Origin: DATMTS01 sp035564555 | GTDB taxonomy: Bacteria > Actinomycetota > Actinomycetes > Actinomycetales > Microbacteriaceae | Assembly: GCA_035564555.1 (NCBI GenBank) | Contig: DATMTS010000093.1 | Location: 24,347-88,346, forward strand | Direction: 5' to 3' | Length of the DNA stretch: 64,000 nt | Part shown: positions 41,965 through 54,094 of the stretch, piece by piece | Numbering within the stretch: position 1 is the stretch's first letter | Layout: each line of letters begins with the position of its first letter | Notes under the pieces: generated by a model | The model's input: the letters and a program-made list of their open reading frames with translations, nothing else | What the model was told of the DNA's origin: nothing | Database searches by the model: none | Position numbers and translations under genes: made by a program

Positions 41965-42561
41965 TCACCGTACCCGGAGCAGCACGATCGTGGCCAGCGG
42001 CACGATGCGCAGCTCCGTCACGTTCGCCGCCCGCCGAGTGGAGCCCGGCTCGTGCACGGCGAGATCGACGTGGTCGCGGCCGACCCGATCGATCGTTCCG
42101 TGCACCTCGGATTCGCCGGTGCCGATCGAGACCGCCGCGCGTCGGCGGCAGAAGTCCCGTAGCACGAACGCGAGGCCGAGCCGGTCGACCAGCCGTGACC
42201 GGGGTCCGGCCGCTTCGGCCGTGCTGGCGGGGAGGGTCGCGTCCGTGAGCGTGATCGAGGCGATGGCGGCAAGCGGTACGACGATCTGATCGCTGCCGGA
42301 ACGGGATGCCGCCGGAGCGATCAGGTCGGCGGCGAACCAGTCCTTTCCGAAGGTGACGGGACGCACTGCGACCGCTCGTCCGTCGGTCAGGCGCATCGCG
42401 ATCGGTGCGCCGTCCGACTCCGCGACGGACATCAGTCGGTCGCGCACGGTCAGCCTGGCCAAGCGCAGACGTTCCTCCTCTGCGCGCAGGTCGATCTCCT
42501 CCGCGTCGAGTTCGTGCTCGAGCTGGCTCTCTAGGTCGTCGAAGAGGTTGTCCCAGCGCAT
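41965..42561 (-). CDS. Conserved actinobacterial protein of unknown function
   Basis: This 198-residue protein has an N-terminal acidic helical stretch (FDDLESQLEHELDAEEIDLR with more Glu/Arg after it, about residues 7-45, likely coiled coil) and a beta-rich C-terminus (VVPLAAIASITL, VHGTIDRVGRDHVDLAVHE). The repeated short strands recall Sm- or SH3-like barrels, but no family is certain. I know similar proteins in actinobacteria next to secA but no function. It converges with the M24 gene. Confidence 0.72.
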   Translation of the reverse strand: MRWDNLFDDLESQLEHELDAEEIDLRAEEERLRLARLTVRDRLMSVAESDGAPIAMRLTDGRAVAVRPVTFGKDWFAADLIAPAASRSGSDQIVVPLAAIASITLTDATLPASTAEAAGPRSRLVDRLGLAFVLRDFCRRRAAVSIGTGESEVHGTIDRVGRDHVDLAVHEPGSTRRAANVTELRIVPLATIVLLRVR

Positions 42562-42644
42562 TTCAGCGGGCGTGGCGGCTGCGGATGATGATCACGTGCC
42601 GAGAATATCGGCCGGTCGGCGGCATCCGTTGGGACTTTCCACAG

Positions 42645-42717
42645 GGCATATATGCCGTAGACAGATGTTTCCACTGCCTGCTTGAGTTTCATGCCAAGCA
42701 CGGCCCCCGTACGGGGG
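42645..42717. other. Two palindromes in the gap before the Rv3235-like gene
   Basis: The gap 42562-42784 holds the perfect palindromes GGCATATATGCC (42645-42656) and CCCCCGTACGGGGG (42704-42717). The first could be an operator over a -10-like TATATG. The second could form a short hairpin. No convincing full promoter is visible. Confidence 0.45.
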
Positions 42718-42784
42718 ATGCCGGAGGCGCCGATCCGGACGCGTGCCTCCTCTGCACGCCCATCGACGCATCCGGGAGCCCACC

Positions 42785-43228
42785 ATGAGCAACGCGACGA
42801 AGCCGCTCGAACCTCAGCAGCGCACGGCCCTCGACGAGCCATTCGATCCCGACCGGTTCTTCGGCGTCCAGGCGGCGTCCACCAGGGACCTGCCGGATCC
42901 CGAGCCGATGCTCATCAACCTCGCACGGTGCGTGCTCGAAGTGCTCGCCGGAGCGCGCGAACTGGACCAGATGGTCCGATGGGTCACCGAAGACGTCTAT
43001 GCGGCTCTGCTGCGCAGGGAGGTCTTGGCGCGCAGGGCTCGCGAGGTCAAGGGCGTGCGCGCGCATCGTCCGCAGCTCGCGGTGCTCAGCACGCGCTGGA
43101 GCAGCCCGAAAGACGGAGTGGTCGAGGGCGTCGTCGTCGTACGCACGCAGGTGCGGGTTCGGGCGATCGCGTTGCGGCTGGAAGGCCTCGATCGACGCTG
43201 GCGGGCGAGCGCCGTCAACGTGCTGTAG
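42785..43228 (+). CDS. Rv3235 family protein
   Basis: This 147-residue protein starts at the ATG at 42785 after GGGAG. DPEPMLINLARCVLEVLAGA (about residues 39-58) and the helix ELDQMVRWVTEDVYAALLRR (60-79) followed by VVVRTQVRVRAIALRLEGL match the small actinobacterial Rv3235 family, which lies beside secA1 in mycobacteria as it does here. Function is unknown. It converges with secA across 15 bases. Confidence 0.82.
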   Translation: MSNATKPLEPQQRTALDEPFDPDRFFGVQAASTRDLPDPEPMLINLARCVLEVLAGARELDQMVRWVTEDVYAALLRREVLARRAREVKGVRAHRPQLAVLSTRWSSPKDGVVEGVVVVRTQVRVRAIALRLEGLDRRWRASAVNVL

Positions 43229-43243
43229 GGCCTCCGCCGACGG

Positions 43244-46063
<2,820 letters not shown>

Positions 46064-46203
46064 GGGATGCTCTCCACTTGTTCGTCGGGACGCCACGCGG
46101 CGTCCGCGCGTCCGGTCGGACGCACGCGACCGACCGCAGCCGGCAACTATAGCAATGTTAGTGTGCCGATCTCTGCGCGCGCCGAGAGCACCCCGGCCTT
46201 CGA

Positions 46204-46905
46204 TCAGCGCCCGAGCTTGCGCGCCGCGGTCGCGACCTCCTGCAACTCGTCGGCGGCTTGATCGAGGCAGATCACGCCGTAGTCCCATCCCTTGCGTCGG
46301 TACACCACCGAGGGTCGGCCGCTCTCCTGGTCGATGAAGAGATAGAAGTCGTGTCCGACCAGTTCCATGTAGTACAGGGCGTCTTCCGTCGTCATGGGAA
46401 CAGAGGCGAAAACCTTCTTGCGGATCACGACGGGGCTGTACTCCTCGTCACTCTGCTCCTCTGCCGACTCCTCGACCACGGGAACGCTGCCGGTGCGAAC
46501 CTGCTCCAGCACTTCCACCTCTGCGGGCCTGATGTCGACCACGCTGAACCCTCCGGTCGACGCCTCCCGCAGCGAGGTAGGTCGATGCTGCCCATGATGC
46601 ACTTTGCGGCGGTCCTTCGCTCGGCGCACCCGCTCCAGCATGCGCCCGATCGCCACATCGAACGCCGCGTATTTGTCGCCGCCGATTGCTTCGGCGCGTA
46701 CCACCGGACCCGGGCCCACGAGAGTCAATTCAACCCGGTCGTCACCATTGGACTGACCGTTCGGCTTCTCGTTGTGCCTGCTCACCTTGACCTCGAGCGA
46801 GAGCGCGCGCTCGGCGAGATGCGAGACCTTCTCAGCCTTCTCGGTCGCGTAATCGCGGAAGCGATCGGTGATCCCCAGGTTGCGTCCGATGATGTTGATG
46901 TCCAC
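46204..46905 (-). CDS. hpf: Long ribosome hibernation-promoting factor
   Basis: This 233-residue protein has an N-terminal HPF/RaiA domain (about residues 1-100; MDINIIGRNLGITDRFRDYA, then LERVRRAKDRRKVHH) and the C-terminal dimerisation domain of long HPF (about 160-225; VVIRKKVFASVPMTTEDALY, DFYLFIDQESGRPSVVYRRK, DYGVICL). Long HPF dimerises 70S ribosomes to 100S during rest. The ATG is nine bases after GGGAGG. Gene order comF-hpf-secA matches mycobacteria. Confidence 0.95.
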   Translation of the reverse strand: MDINIIGRNLGITDRFRDYATEKAEKVSHLAERALSLEVKVSRHNEKPNGQSNGDDRVELTLVGPGPVVRAEAIGGDKYAAFDVAIGRMLERVRRAKDRRKVHHGQHRPTSLREASTGGFSVVDIRPAEVEVLEQVRTGSVPVVEESAEEQSDEEYSPVVIRKKVFASVPMTTEDALYYMELVGHDFYLFIDQESGRPSVVYRRKGWDYGVICLDQAADELQEVATAARKLGR

Positions 46906-47019
46906 GAGAACCTCCCAGGTCCGGCGTGCCCCCGCCCGGGTGATGAGGGCGGATCATCCACGCCTTTTGACCTACCGTAGTGCGCGCTGCTGCATAAGTC
47001 ACCAGCAATGGGCAATGAG

Positions 47020-47742
47020 TCACCCGACCTGGATGCCGGCCGGAAGTCGCCTGCGGGTATGGGCGATCACGGCGGCGCCGACCACCGTCGCACCCGCCGC
47101 TTCCAGCGCCCGTCGAGCCTCTGCGATGGTGGCTCCGGTGGTCAGGATGTCGTCGACCACGAGGAAGGCCCGGCCGCGCGCCGAGCGCCGCGCGCGCAGC
47201 GAACCGGCGCGGTTCTGCTGCCGAGCGGCGATGCCGAGTGCCGACTGATCGATGGTCTGTCGTGCCGCGACCAGCACCCGCGTCGAGCGCAGACCGGCAC
47301 AGCCCAGCACGAGCCGCACCGGGTGATAGCCGCGCCGGCGAAAGGCGGCGCGCGAGGACGGCACCGTCGCCAGCTCGATGACCGGCTCGGGCCGGCCGCG
47401 GGCGCAGACCACAGTCGAAGTGTCGCGCAGTGCAGCGTCGACCGATGCGAGCAGCGCGGGCGCCAGGCCGCTCGCCGCGTCGGTTCGCCCGGTCTCCTTG
47501 ACCGCGACGAGCACCTGCCGCGCGACGCCGGCGTACCGCAGCGCGCTGTACACCCGCAGAGGCACCCGATCCGCCTGCCCCGACACCGGATGCTGCTGGA
47601 TGTCGACAGGTAGGAGGACTGCCGAGCATCGGTCGCAGAGCGCGCGGTCATTCACCCCGCATCCGCTGCAGGTGGTGGGCGCGACCACGGCGATTGCGTC
47701 GAGCATCGCACGACGCAGCGCCGAACCCGCAGATGCGTTCAT
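47020..47742 (-). CDS. ComF family phosphoribosyltransferase-like protein
   Basis: This 240-residue protein (from the ATG of MNASAGSALRRAM) has an N-terminal zinc finger CSGCG...CDRC near residues 25-40 and a type I PRTase domain with the PRPP motif FLVVDDILTTGATIAEAR near 195-212. ComF proteins help DNA uptake in competent bacteria, but in actinobacteria without other com genes the role is unclear. An ATG 60 bases upstream is also in frame. The gene lies between lpqB and hpf. Confidence 0.88.
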   Translation of the reverse strand: MNASAGSALRRAMLDAIAVVAPTTCSGCGVNDRALCDRCSAVLLPVDIQQHPVSGQADRVPLRVYSALRYAGVARQVLVAVKETGRTDAASGLAPALLASVDAALRDTSTVVCARGRPEPVIELATVPSSRAAFRRRGYHPVRLVLGCAGLRSTRVLVAARQTIDQSALGIAARQQNRAGSLRARRSARGRAFLVVDDILTTGATIAEARRALEAAGATVVGAAVIAHTRRRLPAGIQVG

Positions 47743-47859
47743 ACCGGCCAGTGTCGCAGCCCGGCGCATCGCCGGCCTCGGTCCGGCGGCCTCATCGTGC
47801 ACACCGGGTTCCGACGCCGGCTGTGGAGGAGAAGAGGTCGCCCAGCGTGCCGGCTCGGC

Positions 47860-49566
47860 TCAGTTCGGCCGGCCCAGCTGGATGCCCAGGACCGTCACCC
47901 GATCGGCCTTCTGCTGCCAGCCGTTGCCGCGCTGGGACTGCAGAGAACCGGCCGAGGTCAGGACCCAGTACGGCGGCACCGCCGCAGCGCCGGCGATGGA
48001 CGCTCCGCCGTCGGGTCCGGGTGTCTGCGTCGCCATGCCACCGAGGGTCTGCACCGAGACGACGCTCTCGCCGTGCCCCTGGCTGCCCAGGGCCGCGACA
48101 TCCAACTCGTCCAACCAGCTCAAGGAGCGCGTGTTCGCTGTGGCGACCGGACCGAGATCGACGGGTTCGTTGATCCTGGAGGGTCTGCCATGCGTGTCGC
48201 GCGCGATGCCCGCCGCGACCACGTCGGTGTGTGCGCCGAACGAGACGAGCGCGGCAAGCCGGGTGCCGTCCCGGGACAGGGCGATCGCGCGTGGGGTCGA
48301 ACCGCTCGGCCAGACGACGCTCAACGAGATCGGCTGGCGGTCCGGACCCGTGGCGCGCAGAGTCGCCGGCTGAGACGAGGCGGCGGACCACACGTAGCCT
48401 GCGTTGTCGAGCGACGGCGCGAGCAGCCCGGCGCGCGTGTCCACCGGCTTGCCCGCCTCCTCGCCGGAGCGCACGGCATAGACGCCGCCGGGGCCGAGCA
48501 CGGCCGCGCTCGATCGATCGGCGGACAGGGTGACGGCCGTCGGGGTGAGCGCAGCGACGGTGTCGCTGATGCCGGGGATGGTCTGCACCGTCGAGCCGGA
48601 GAGCAGCCCGAACGCCCCGGCGCGCAGCACGAGCGGGTTCGGATCGACGTCGGGGTCCTGGATCGGAGCGCGCGAGGCGAGCGGTTGGGCGCTGGCGTCG
48701 ACGCCTTCGATCTGCAGCCGCACGCTGGTCACGCCCAACGCACTGGTCAGCGATTCGGTCAGTTGCAGGTTCATTCGCGCGAGCGCGAGCGGGTTCGCTC
48801 CGCCCGCCGTGCTGTTCAGATCGACGTCGGCGATTCCGCCGGTCGCGGGCACCGAGTCGATGGTCAGTTGCGATCCGGCCGGGAACGCCGATACGACGGC
48901 GCCGGTCAGCCATTTGGCCGGTCCGGCCGAGACCAGTTCCTTCACGATGCGGGCGCGGGTGGAGGCGGGCGACGTCGGGAACCAGCGCTCGTCGGGAACC
49001 AGATAGCGGTAGTCCGGGCTGTAGAAGTACAGCGGATGGGCGCTGAACACGTCGCCGAATTGGGAGTCGCCGATGACGATGCCGTTCGGTGCCTTCGAGA
49101 TGCGCCACTGGCCCTTCTCTCGCGCGAAGGAGTACGTCTGGGCGATCGGCGTCGACGACTCGGCGCGCAGAAAGTTGCCGTCGGCATCCACGAACGCGAC
49201 CGGCTTCACGTTCAGCACGCGATGCGTGGCGTCGATGGGCGAGTCGACCCGGGAGTTGCGCGAATCCACCGTCACCGAGGCATCCGGATTCCAACTCGAA
49301 GCGAACCGGGTGGTCAGGAATCGGCGGGCTATCTCGTAGCCGCTCTGGGGGCTCACGGCGGCGTCGATGAATCCCTGCAGGATCTGCTCCTGGCTGGAAC
49401 CGTTCGTGGGCCCGGCCGGGATGAAATCGACGGGCCCGAGGCCGTTGTCAGCCTGACTGATCGAGCCACCGCCCTGCACCGCACCGCCGCGCGGAATGGA
49501 CGCGCAGCCCGCCAGCGCAGCGATCGCGATCAGCCCGGCGAGCAGTCGGATGCTGCGTCTCACCAT
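47860..49566 (-). CDS. lpqB: LpqB-family lipoprotein with GerMN and beta-propeller domains
   Basis: This 568-residue lipoprotein has a signal peptide MVRRSIRLLAGLIAIAALAG with lipobox LAGC (lipidated Cys21), a GerMN domain (about 190-300; ARIVKELVSAGPAKWLTGAV) and a C-terminal beta-propeller (about 320-568). LpqB interacts with MtrB in mycobacteria and modulates its signalling. The ATG overlaps the mtrB stop by seven bases. Order mtrA-mtrB-lpqB is the standard actinobacterial operon. Confidence 0.95.
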   Translation of the reverse strand: MVRRSIRLLAGLIAIAALAGCASIPRGGAVQGGGSISQADNGLGPVDFIPAGPTNGSSQEQILQGFIDAAVSPQSGYEIARRFLTTRFASSWNPDASVTVDSRNSRVDSPIDATHRVLNVKPVAFVDADGNFLRAESSTPIAQTYSFAREKGQWRISKAPNGIVIGDSQFGDVFSAHPLYFYSPDYRYLVPDERWFPTSPASTRARIVKELVSAGPAKWLTGAVVSAFPAGSQLTIDSVPATGGIADVDLNSTAGGANPLALARMNLQLTESLTSALGVTSVRLQIEGVDASAQPLASRAPIQDPDVDPNPLVLRAGAFGLLSGSTVQTIPGISDTVAALTPTAVTLSADRSSAAVLGPGGVYAVRSGEEAGKPVDTRAGLLAPSLDNAGYVWSAASSQPATLRATGPDRQPISLSVVWPSGSTPRAIALSRDGTRLAALVSFGAHTDVVAAGIARDTHGRPSRINEPVDLGPVATANTRSLSWLDELDVAALGSQGHGESVVSVQTLGGMATQTPGPDGGASIAGAAAVPPYWVLTSAGSLQSQRGNGWQQKADRVTVLGIQLGRPN

Positions 49567-51296
49567 GGTTGCACCTCCGATCCAGGATGCGTGCGCGCCG
49601 CGTTCACGCTGCCGGACTCGTCGGCGTTCTGCGCCCCGGACTCGGCGGCGTGTTCCGGGTATGACCCGCCCACCCGGTCCGTCTCGTTCTCCCGGTCCGA
49701 CCCGCTCGGGGACAGCGGCAATGGCGAGGAGCCGATGCTGCCGTCCGGCTCGCGCGGAAGGGTCAGCCGGAAGCACGATCCTTCGCCGGGGCTCGACCAG
49801 ACATCGAGCCATCCGCCGTGCAACGTCGCATCTTCCAAGGCGATGGCCAGGCCGAGCCCGGTGCCCCCGATCGAGCGCCTGCGTGACGGATCGGCGCGCC
49901 AGAATCGGTCGAAGACGCGTCGGGTGTCTTGCTGCGTCATGCCCAGTCCGTTGTCGCGCACACTCAATGCGACCGCCGTTTCGTTGCTGTCCACCGTGAC
50001 GATGATGGGCTTCCCCTCGCCGTGCTCGATCGCGTTGCCCAGCAGGTTGCGCACGACCCTGCGGATGCGACGCGGATCCATCTCGACCTGGAAGTAACCG
50101 CCTGGTGCCACCAGACGAACCTCCGAGCCGTTCTGATCGGCCAACGCCTGCAGGCTGTCGATCGCGTCCTCTGCCAGTCGCACCAGATTCGTCGGCTCGA
50201 GCTCCAAGGCCACCGAACCCGCATCGTATCTGCTGATCTCCAGCAGGTCGGAGAGCAAGAGATCGAACCGTTCGATCTGGGTGTGCAGCAGTTCGGCCGT
50301 GCGCCCGGTGGCCGGCGGGAACGACGCACGCTGATCGTAGATCACGTCGCCCGCGAGCCGGATGGTCGTCAGCGGCGTGCGCAGTTCGTGCGAGACGTCG
50401 GAGACGAAACGCTGCTGCAGTTGGGAGAGCGTGGCCAGTTGCGTGATCTGCCGCTGCAGGGCATCCGCCATTCCGTTGAACGACCTCGCGAGAGTGGTGA
50501 AGACGTCCTCGCCCTTCTCGGGCATGCGCACCTCGAGCTCGCCGGCCGCCAGCCGCTGGCTCGTCTCGGCCGCGAGCCTGATCGGCACGACGACGAACCG
50601 CACGACCACCCAGGTGATCGCGCCGATCAGCAGCACGAGCGCGAGACCCGCCAGCAGAAGCGTGCGCTGTACGAAGAGCAGCGTCTGCTCCGAGTCGTGC
50701 AGCCGATAGCCGAGGTAGAGCTCGTAACGTCCGGCGTTCGGCAGCACGAGTTCGGTGCCGACGACGATGCCGGGATCGGTAGAACCGTCGGGCGCGGGCA
50801 GGGCGACCGACTGGGCATAGATGGCGTGGTCGGAGGACCGTACCTTCGCCTTGAGCTCGCCGCTGATCACGGACTGGGCCGAACCGAAGGTGGTGATACC
50901 GGTCGGCGCGCCGGCCGCGGCACCCTGGCCCGGCACCCGCGATGACTGGATGAGGTTGGTCGAGGTGGAGTTCTTGACGTCGCCGAGAACCTGCTGGAAC
51001 AGGCTCTGCACTGCTGCGGGATCCGTGGCGTCCGCCGCGTCCAGCTTCTTCTGTGCGTCGGTCGTCGCGCGCGCGGAATCGCCGAATGCCTGGTCGAGCC
51101 TCGACTGGTACAGGTCGTTGCTGATGCTGAACGAGACGACGACGCCGGTGACCAGGATCGCGATACCGGTGAGTGCGACGGTGATGAGCACCGTACGGAA
51201 CCGCAGCGACGTACGCCAGACGTGCACGAGGCGGGATGGAAGGCGCCGCGCCGCGCGCCAGTCCATCCTCGTCGGCACACCCGGGTGCGTCGTCAT
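49560..51296 (-). CDS. mtrB: Sensor histidine kinase MtrB
   Basis: This 578-residue kinase has two membrane segments (about 34-56 and 210-236) bounding an extracytoplasmic domain, a HAMP domain (about 236-290), HisKA with QQRFVSDVSHELRTPLTTIR (acceptor His303) and HATPase with VVRNLLGNAIEHGEG, VRDNGLGMT and IGGTGLGLAIA. It phosphorylates MtrA and links cell-wall, division and osmotic cues. It starts 7 bases after mtrA. The C-terminal 60 residues past the HATPase are Ser/Glu-rich and variable. Confidence 0.96.
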   Translation of the reverse strand: MTTHPGVPTRMDWRAARRLPSRLVHVWRTSLRFRTVLITVALTGIAILVTGVVVSFSISNDLYQSRLDQAFGDSARATTDAQKKLDAADATDPAAVQSLFQQVLGDVKNSTSTNLIQSSRVPGQGAAAGAPTGITTFGSAQSVISGELKAKVRSSDHAIYAQSVALPAPDGSTDPGIVVGTELVLPNAGRYELYLGYRLHDSEQTLLFVQRTLLLAGLALVLLIGAITWVVVRFVVVPIRLAAETSQRLAAGELEVRMPEKGEDVFTTLARSFNGMADALQRQITQLATLSQLQQRFVSDVSHELRTPLTTIRLAGDVIYDQRASFPPATGRTAELLHTQIERFDLLLSDLLEISRYDAGSVALELEPTNLVRLAEDAIDSLQALADQNGSEVRLVAPGGYFQVEMDPRRIRRVVRNLLGNAIEHGEGKPIIVTVDSNETAVALSVRDNGLGMTQQDTRRVFDRFWRADPSRRRSIGGTGLGLAIALEDATLHGGWLDVWSSPGEGSCFRLTLPREPDGSIGSSPLPLSPSGSDRENETDRVGGSYPEHAAESGAQNADESGSVNAARTHPGSEVQPW

Positions 51297-51303
51297 GGTC
51301 GGA

Positions 51304-51987
51304 TCAGGCTGAGACGCCGGCGCGGTAGCCGACGCCGCGCACCGTCGTCACGATGCGCGGGTTGTCCGGATCGTCTTCGACCTTGGCCCGCAGGCGCTGC
51401 ACATGCACATTGACCAGCCGGGTGTCGGCCTTGTAGTGGTAGCCCCAGACCTGCTCGAGCAGCATCTCGCGAGTGAACACCTGCTGCGGCTTCGAGGCGA
51501 GTGCGAGCAGCAGTTCGAACTCGAGCGGCGTGAGGTTGATGCGCTTCTCGCCGCGCCGCACCTCGTGTGCCGCGACGTCGACGGTGAGGTCGCCGACTTG
51601 AAGCCGCTCGACGGAACCGTTCGACGAGGTCGGCCGCAGCCGGGTGCGGATGCGAGCGACGAGCTCTTTCGGGTTGAAGGGCTTGACCATGTAGTCGTCC
51701 GCCCCCGACTCCAGGCCCTTCACGACGTCGGCCGTGTCCGACTTCGCGGTGAGCATGATGATCGGCACTCCCGATTCGGCACGGATGCGGCCGCACACCT
51801 CGATCCCGTCCAGGCCGGGCAGCATCAGGTCGAGCAGCACCAGGTCAGGACGAGCCGCGCGGAAGGCTTCGAACGCGACGGCGCCATCGGCACAGAAGTG
51901 CGGTTCGAAACCCTCCGTGCGCAGCACGATGCCGATCATCTCGGCAAGCGCGGTGTCGTCGTCGACAACCAGAATTCGAGCGCTCAT
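51304..51987 (-). CDS. mtrA: Response regulator MtrA (OmpR type)
   Basis: This 227-residue regulator has the receiver ILVVDDDTALAEMIGIVLRT, acceptor Asp53 in LVLLDLMLPGLDG, and Lys in DDYMVKPFNPKELVARIRTR. Its winged HTH (about 130-225) has LTPLEFELLLALASKPQQVF and YKADTRLVNVHVQRLRAKVE. It is essential in mycobacteria and controls division, cell-wall and dnaA-related genes. AAAGGG precedes the ATG. The operon mtrA-mtrB-lpqB is transcribed away from the membrane-protein cluster at 52167. Confidence 0.97.
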   Translation of the reverse strand: MSARILVVDDDTALAEMIGIVLRTEGFEPHFCADGAVAFEAFRAARPDLVLLDLMLPGLDGIEVCGRIRAESGVPIIMLTAKSDTADVVKGLESGADDYMVKPFNPKELVARIRTRLRPTSSNGSVERLQVGDLTVDVAAHEVRRGEKRINLTPLEFELLLALASKPQQVFTREMLLEQVWGYHYKADTRLVNVHVQRLRAKVEDDPDNPRIVTTVRGVGYRAGVSA

Positions 51988-52166
51988 AGACCCTTTTCTG
52001 CGTCAGGGCCCGCTGAGGGGTGGGGCGAGCCATGGTACTTCTCGCACAAGAGTAGTCGACGCGGTGCACGGTAGGCCGTGATATGCCAGCATGGGAGGCG
52101 CCGAGCGGCCCGCGCCAACGGACGAGCTGTCAGCCGCGTCGATCGGCTTGCGAGTGAGGGGTGCAC

Positions 52167-53360
52167 GTGACGGACGACCAGAGCTGGCGGGCGCCGGGGG
52201 CCGACGGCTCGACACCACCCGGGGCCATGCCCCCGCCCGGCTACGGACCGCCGCCCGGCTACGGACCGCCACCCGGCTACGGACCCCCACCCGGCTACGG
52301 ACCGCCGCCCGGTTGGACACCGCCGCCGAAGCCTGGGCTCATTCCGTTGCGCCCGCTCGGCTTCGGGACCTTGATCGGCGCGCCCTTCCAGGTGCTGCGC
52401 CGCAATCCGAAGCCGACCTTCGGCAGCGCCGTGCTGGTGCAGGCGATCGTGCTACTGGTCTCCGTAGTCGTGATCGGCGCTGTCACGGCGATCGCGATCA
52501 CGCGCATCACCATGGCCGATGCCTCCGACCTCGACGCGATCTCCACCGGATCGATCGTCGCCGTCGTGCTTGCGGCGTTGGTGCCGATCGGGTTCGGGAT
52601 GCTGGCATCCGCCTGGTTGCAGGGCGTGATCGTGACGGAGGTCGCCCACGCGACCCTGGGTGAGAAGCTGCGGATGCGAGGCCTGTGGCGAGGCATCGTC
52701 GGACGACGAGCGGCGTTGCTGGGCTGGATCGCGATCGAGGCGGCGGCGGTGACGCTCGCCCTCGCTCTCGTCGCCGGCGTCGTCACCGGACTGGTGATGC
52801 TCGGCACGGGCGGAATCGTCGCCGGCGTCGCGATCGGCATCCTGGGCGGTCTCGGACTACTTGTGCTGTGGGTCTGGCTCTCGACCAAACTGGCACTGGT
52901 GCCGAGCGCGATCGTGCTCGAGCGGGCAACCGTGCGGGCCGCGGTCGCGCGATCCTGGCGCCTGACCGACCGTTTCTTCTGGCGTACGTTCGGCGTACAG
53001 ATCCTGGTCGGCATCATCTGCGCGGTCGCGGCGCAGATCGTGTCTCTGCCGTTCTCGATCCTGCTGCCGCTGATCTCGGCGCTGCTCGCTCCCACCGGAC
53101 CCCAGTCGAACACGACGATGATGGTCGTCACGATCGTGATCTACCTCGTGCAACTGCTCATCTCGCTCGTGGTGGGCGGCATAACCTCCGTGGTGCAATC
53201 GGCGGCGACCGCGCTCATCTACGTCGACCTGCGGATGCGCAAGGAGGGCCTGGACCTCACACTGATCCGGTTCGTAGAAGGTCGCCAGGCGGGCCGGCCC
53301 ACCGAGGCGAACCCGTTCGCGACACCGCGGTTCGACCAGCGGGCGGCGGCGTGGTCCTGA
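52167..53360 (+). CDS. Multi-pass membrane protein with PPPGYG repeats (GPDPase-membrane-domain-like)
   Basis: This 397-residue protein has an N-terminal cytoplasmic tail of five PPPGYG or PPPGW units (about residues 21-50) and then six hydrophobic segments. Its body (PLGFGTLIGAPFQVLRRNPK, SAIVLERATVRAAVARSWRL) resembles the glycerophosphoryl diester phosphodiesterase membrane domain family, which has no enzyme core here. The GTG at 52167 is six bases after GAGGGG. A GTG at 52161 would be too close to it. It overlaps the DUF4129 gene by ten bases and heads the MoxR cluster. Confidence 0.82.
   Translation: MTDDQSWRAPGADGSTPPGAMPPPGYGPPPGYGPPPGYGPPPGYGPPPGWTPPPKPGLIPLRPLGFGTLIGAPFQVLRRNPKPTFGSAVLVQAIVLLVSVVVIGAVTAIAITRITMADASDLDAISTGSIVAVVLAALVPIGFGMLASAWLQGVIVTEVAHATLGEKLRMRGLWRGIVGRRAALLGWIAIEAAAVTLALALVAGVVTGLVMLGTGGIVAGVAIGILGGLGLLVLWVWLSTKLALVPSAIVLERATVRAAVARSWRLTDRFFWRTFGVQILVGIICAVAAQIVSLPFSILLPLISALLAPTGPQSNTTMMVVTIVIYLVQLLISLVVGGITSVVQSAATALIYVDLRMRKEGLDLTLIRFVEGRQAGRPTEANPFATPRFDQRAAAWS
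52230..52313 (+). repeat. 18-bp coding tandem repeat encoding PPPGYG
   Basis: Four and two-thirds copies of an 18-base unit (CCG CCC GGC TAC GGA CCG with silent changes) encode PPPGYG units. Silent differences between copies suggest selection on the peptide rather than recent slippage. Confidence 0.85.
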
Positions 53361-54094
53361 CCGCAGCCGTTCTGTTCCTGCCAACGGGCATCCCAGTGGA
53401 CCCGGATGCGCCGCATGCTCGGCAATGGCTCATCGACGAACTGGCGAAACCGGAATACCAGGCCGCGAAGCCGACCTGGTTCGACCTGGTTTCGCAAGCA
53501 ATCAAGGATTGGCTGGCATCTCTGCACGTTCCCGGTGCCGCCGGCGACGGCAATCTCTTCCTGATCATCGCGGCGGTCATCGTGCTTGCCATCGTCGTCA
53601 CTGCGTTCCTGGTGTTCGGCGTGCCGAGGCTCTCCCGCCGAGCGCCGGCCGCCGGCGTGTTCGAAGACGATGGCCGTTCTGCCGATGATCTGCGGGAGGC
53701 AGCGAAGGCGGCGGCCGCGAAGGGCGACTGGTCGGCTGCCCTGCTCGACCGCTTCCGGGCCGTCGCGCTCTCGTTGCGGGAGCGCGCCGTCGTGCCCATC
53801 CTGCCGGGGACGACGGCCCACGAGGTGGCCGAACGAGCGGCGCCGGTGTTTCCCGCCCACGCGGAGGAGCTTCGTGCCGCTGCCGCATCGTTCGACGGGG
53901 TGCGCTACCTCGGCAGGTCGGCGACCAGGGCCGCCCACGACCGGGTGAGCGCGTTGGACGACGACCTGCGGCGTGCCCGGCCGTCGATCGGGCACCGTGA
54001 TGCGGCTTCGGCGGATGCGCACGGACCGGCCCTGAACGGACCCGGCGGAGCGAGCGAGGCCGGGGATGCCTGGGCTCGGATCGGAGCGCCATGA
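53351..54094 (+). CDS. DUF4129 domain protein, MoxR cluster
   Basis: This 247-residue protein starts at a GTG at 53351 inside the end of the previous gene. Residues 1-20 are hydrophobic. LIDELAKPEYQAAKPTWFDL and the helix IKDWLASLH precede a membrane segment (about 72-98). The cytoplasmic C-terminus holds the DUF4129-like RSADDLREAAKAAAAKGDWS and DRFRAVALSLRER. DUF4129 proteins occur with MoxR-DUF58 pairs and transglutaminase-like proteins. Function unknown. The stop overlaps the next ATG. Confidence 0.82.
   Translation: MVLTAAVLFLPTGIPVDPDAPHARQWLIDELAKPEYQAAKPTWFDLVSQAIKDWLASLHVPGAAGDGNLFLIIAAVIVLAIVVTAFLVFGVPRLSRRAPAAGVFEDDGRSADDLREAAKAAAAKGDWSAALLDRFRAVALSLRERAVVPILPGTTAHEVAERAAPVFPAHAEELRAAAASFDGVRYLGRSATRAAHDRVSALDDDLRRARPSIGHRDAASADAHGPALNGPGGASEAGDAWARIGAP

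Noticed and set aside
47797..50097. A 766-codon plus-strand frame across comF, lpqB and mtrB
   Set aside because: It spans three well-defined minus-strand genes and has no domain signature.
52230..52313. Short regular repeat considered as a CRISPR array
   Set aside because: Units are contiguous 18-mers in frame, encoding PPPGYG, with no spacers and no cas genes.
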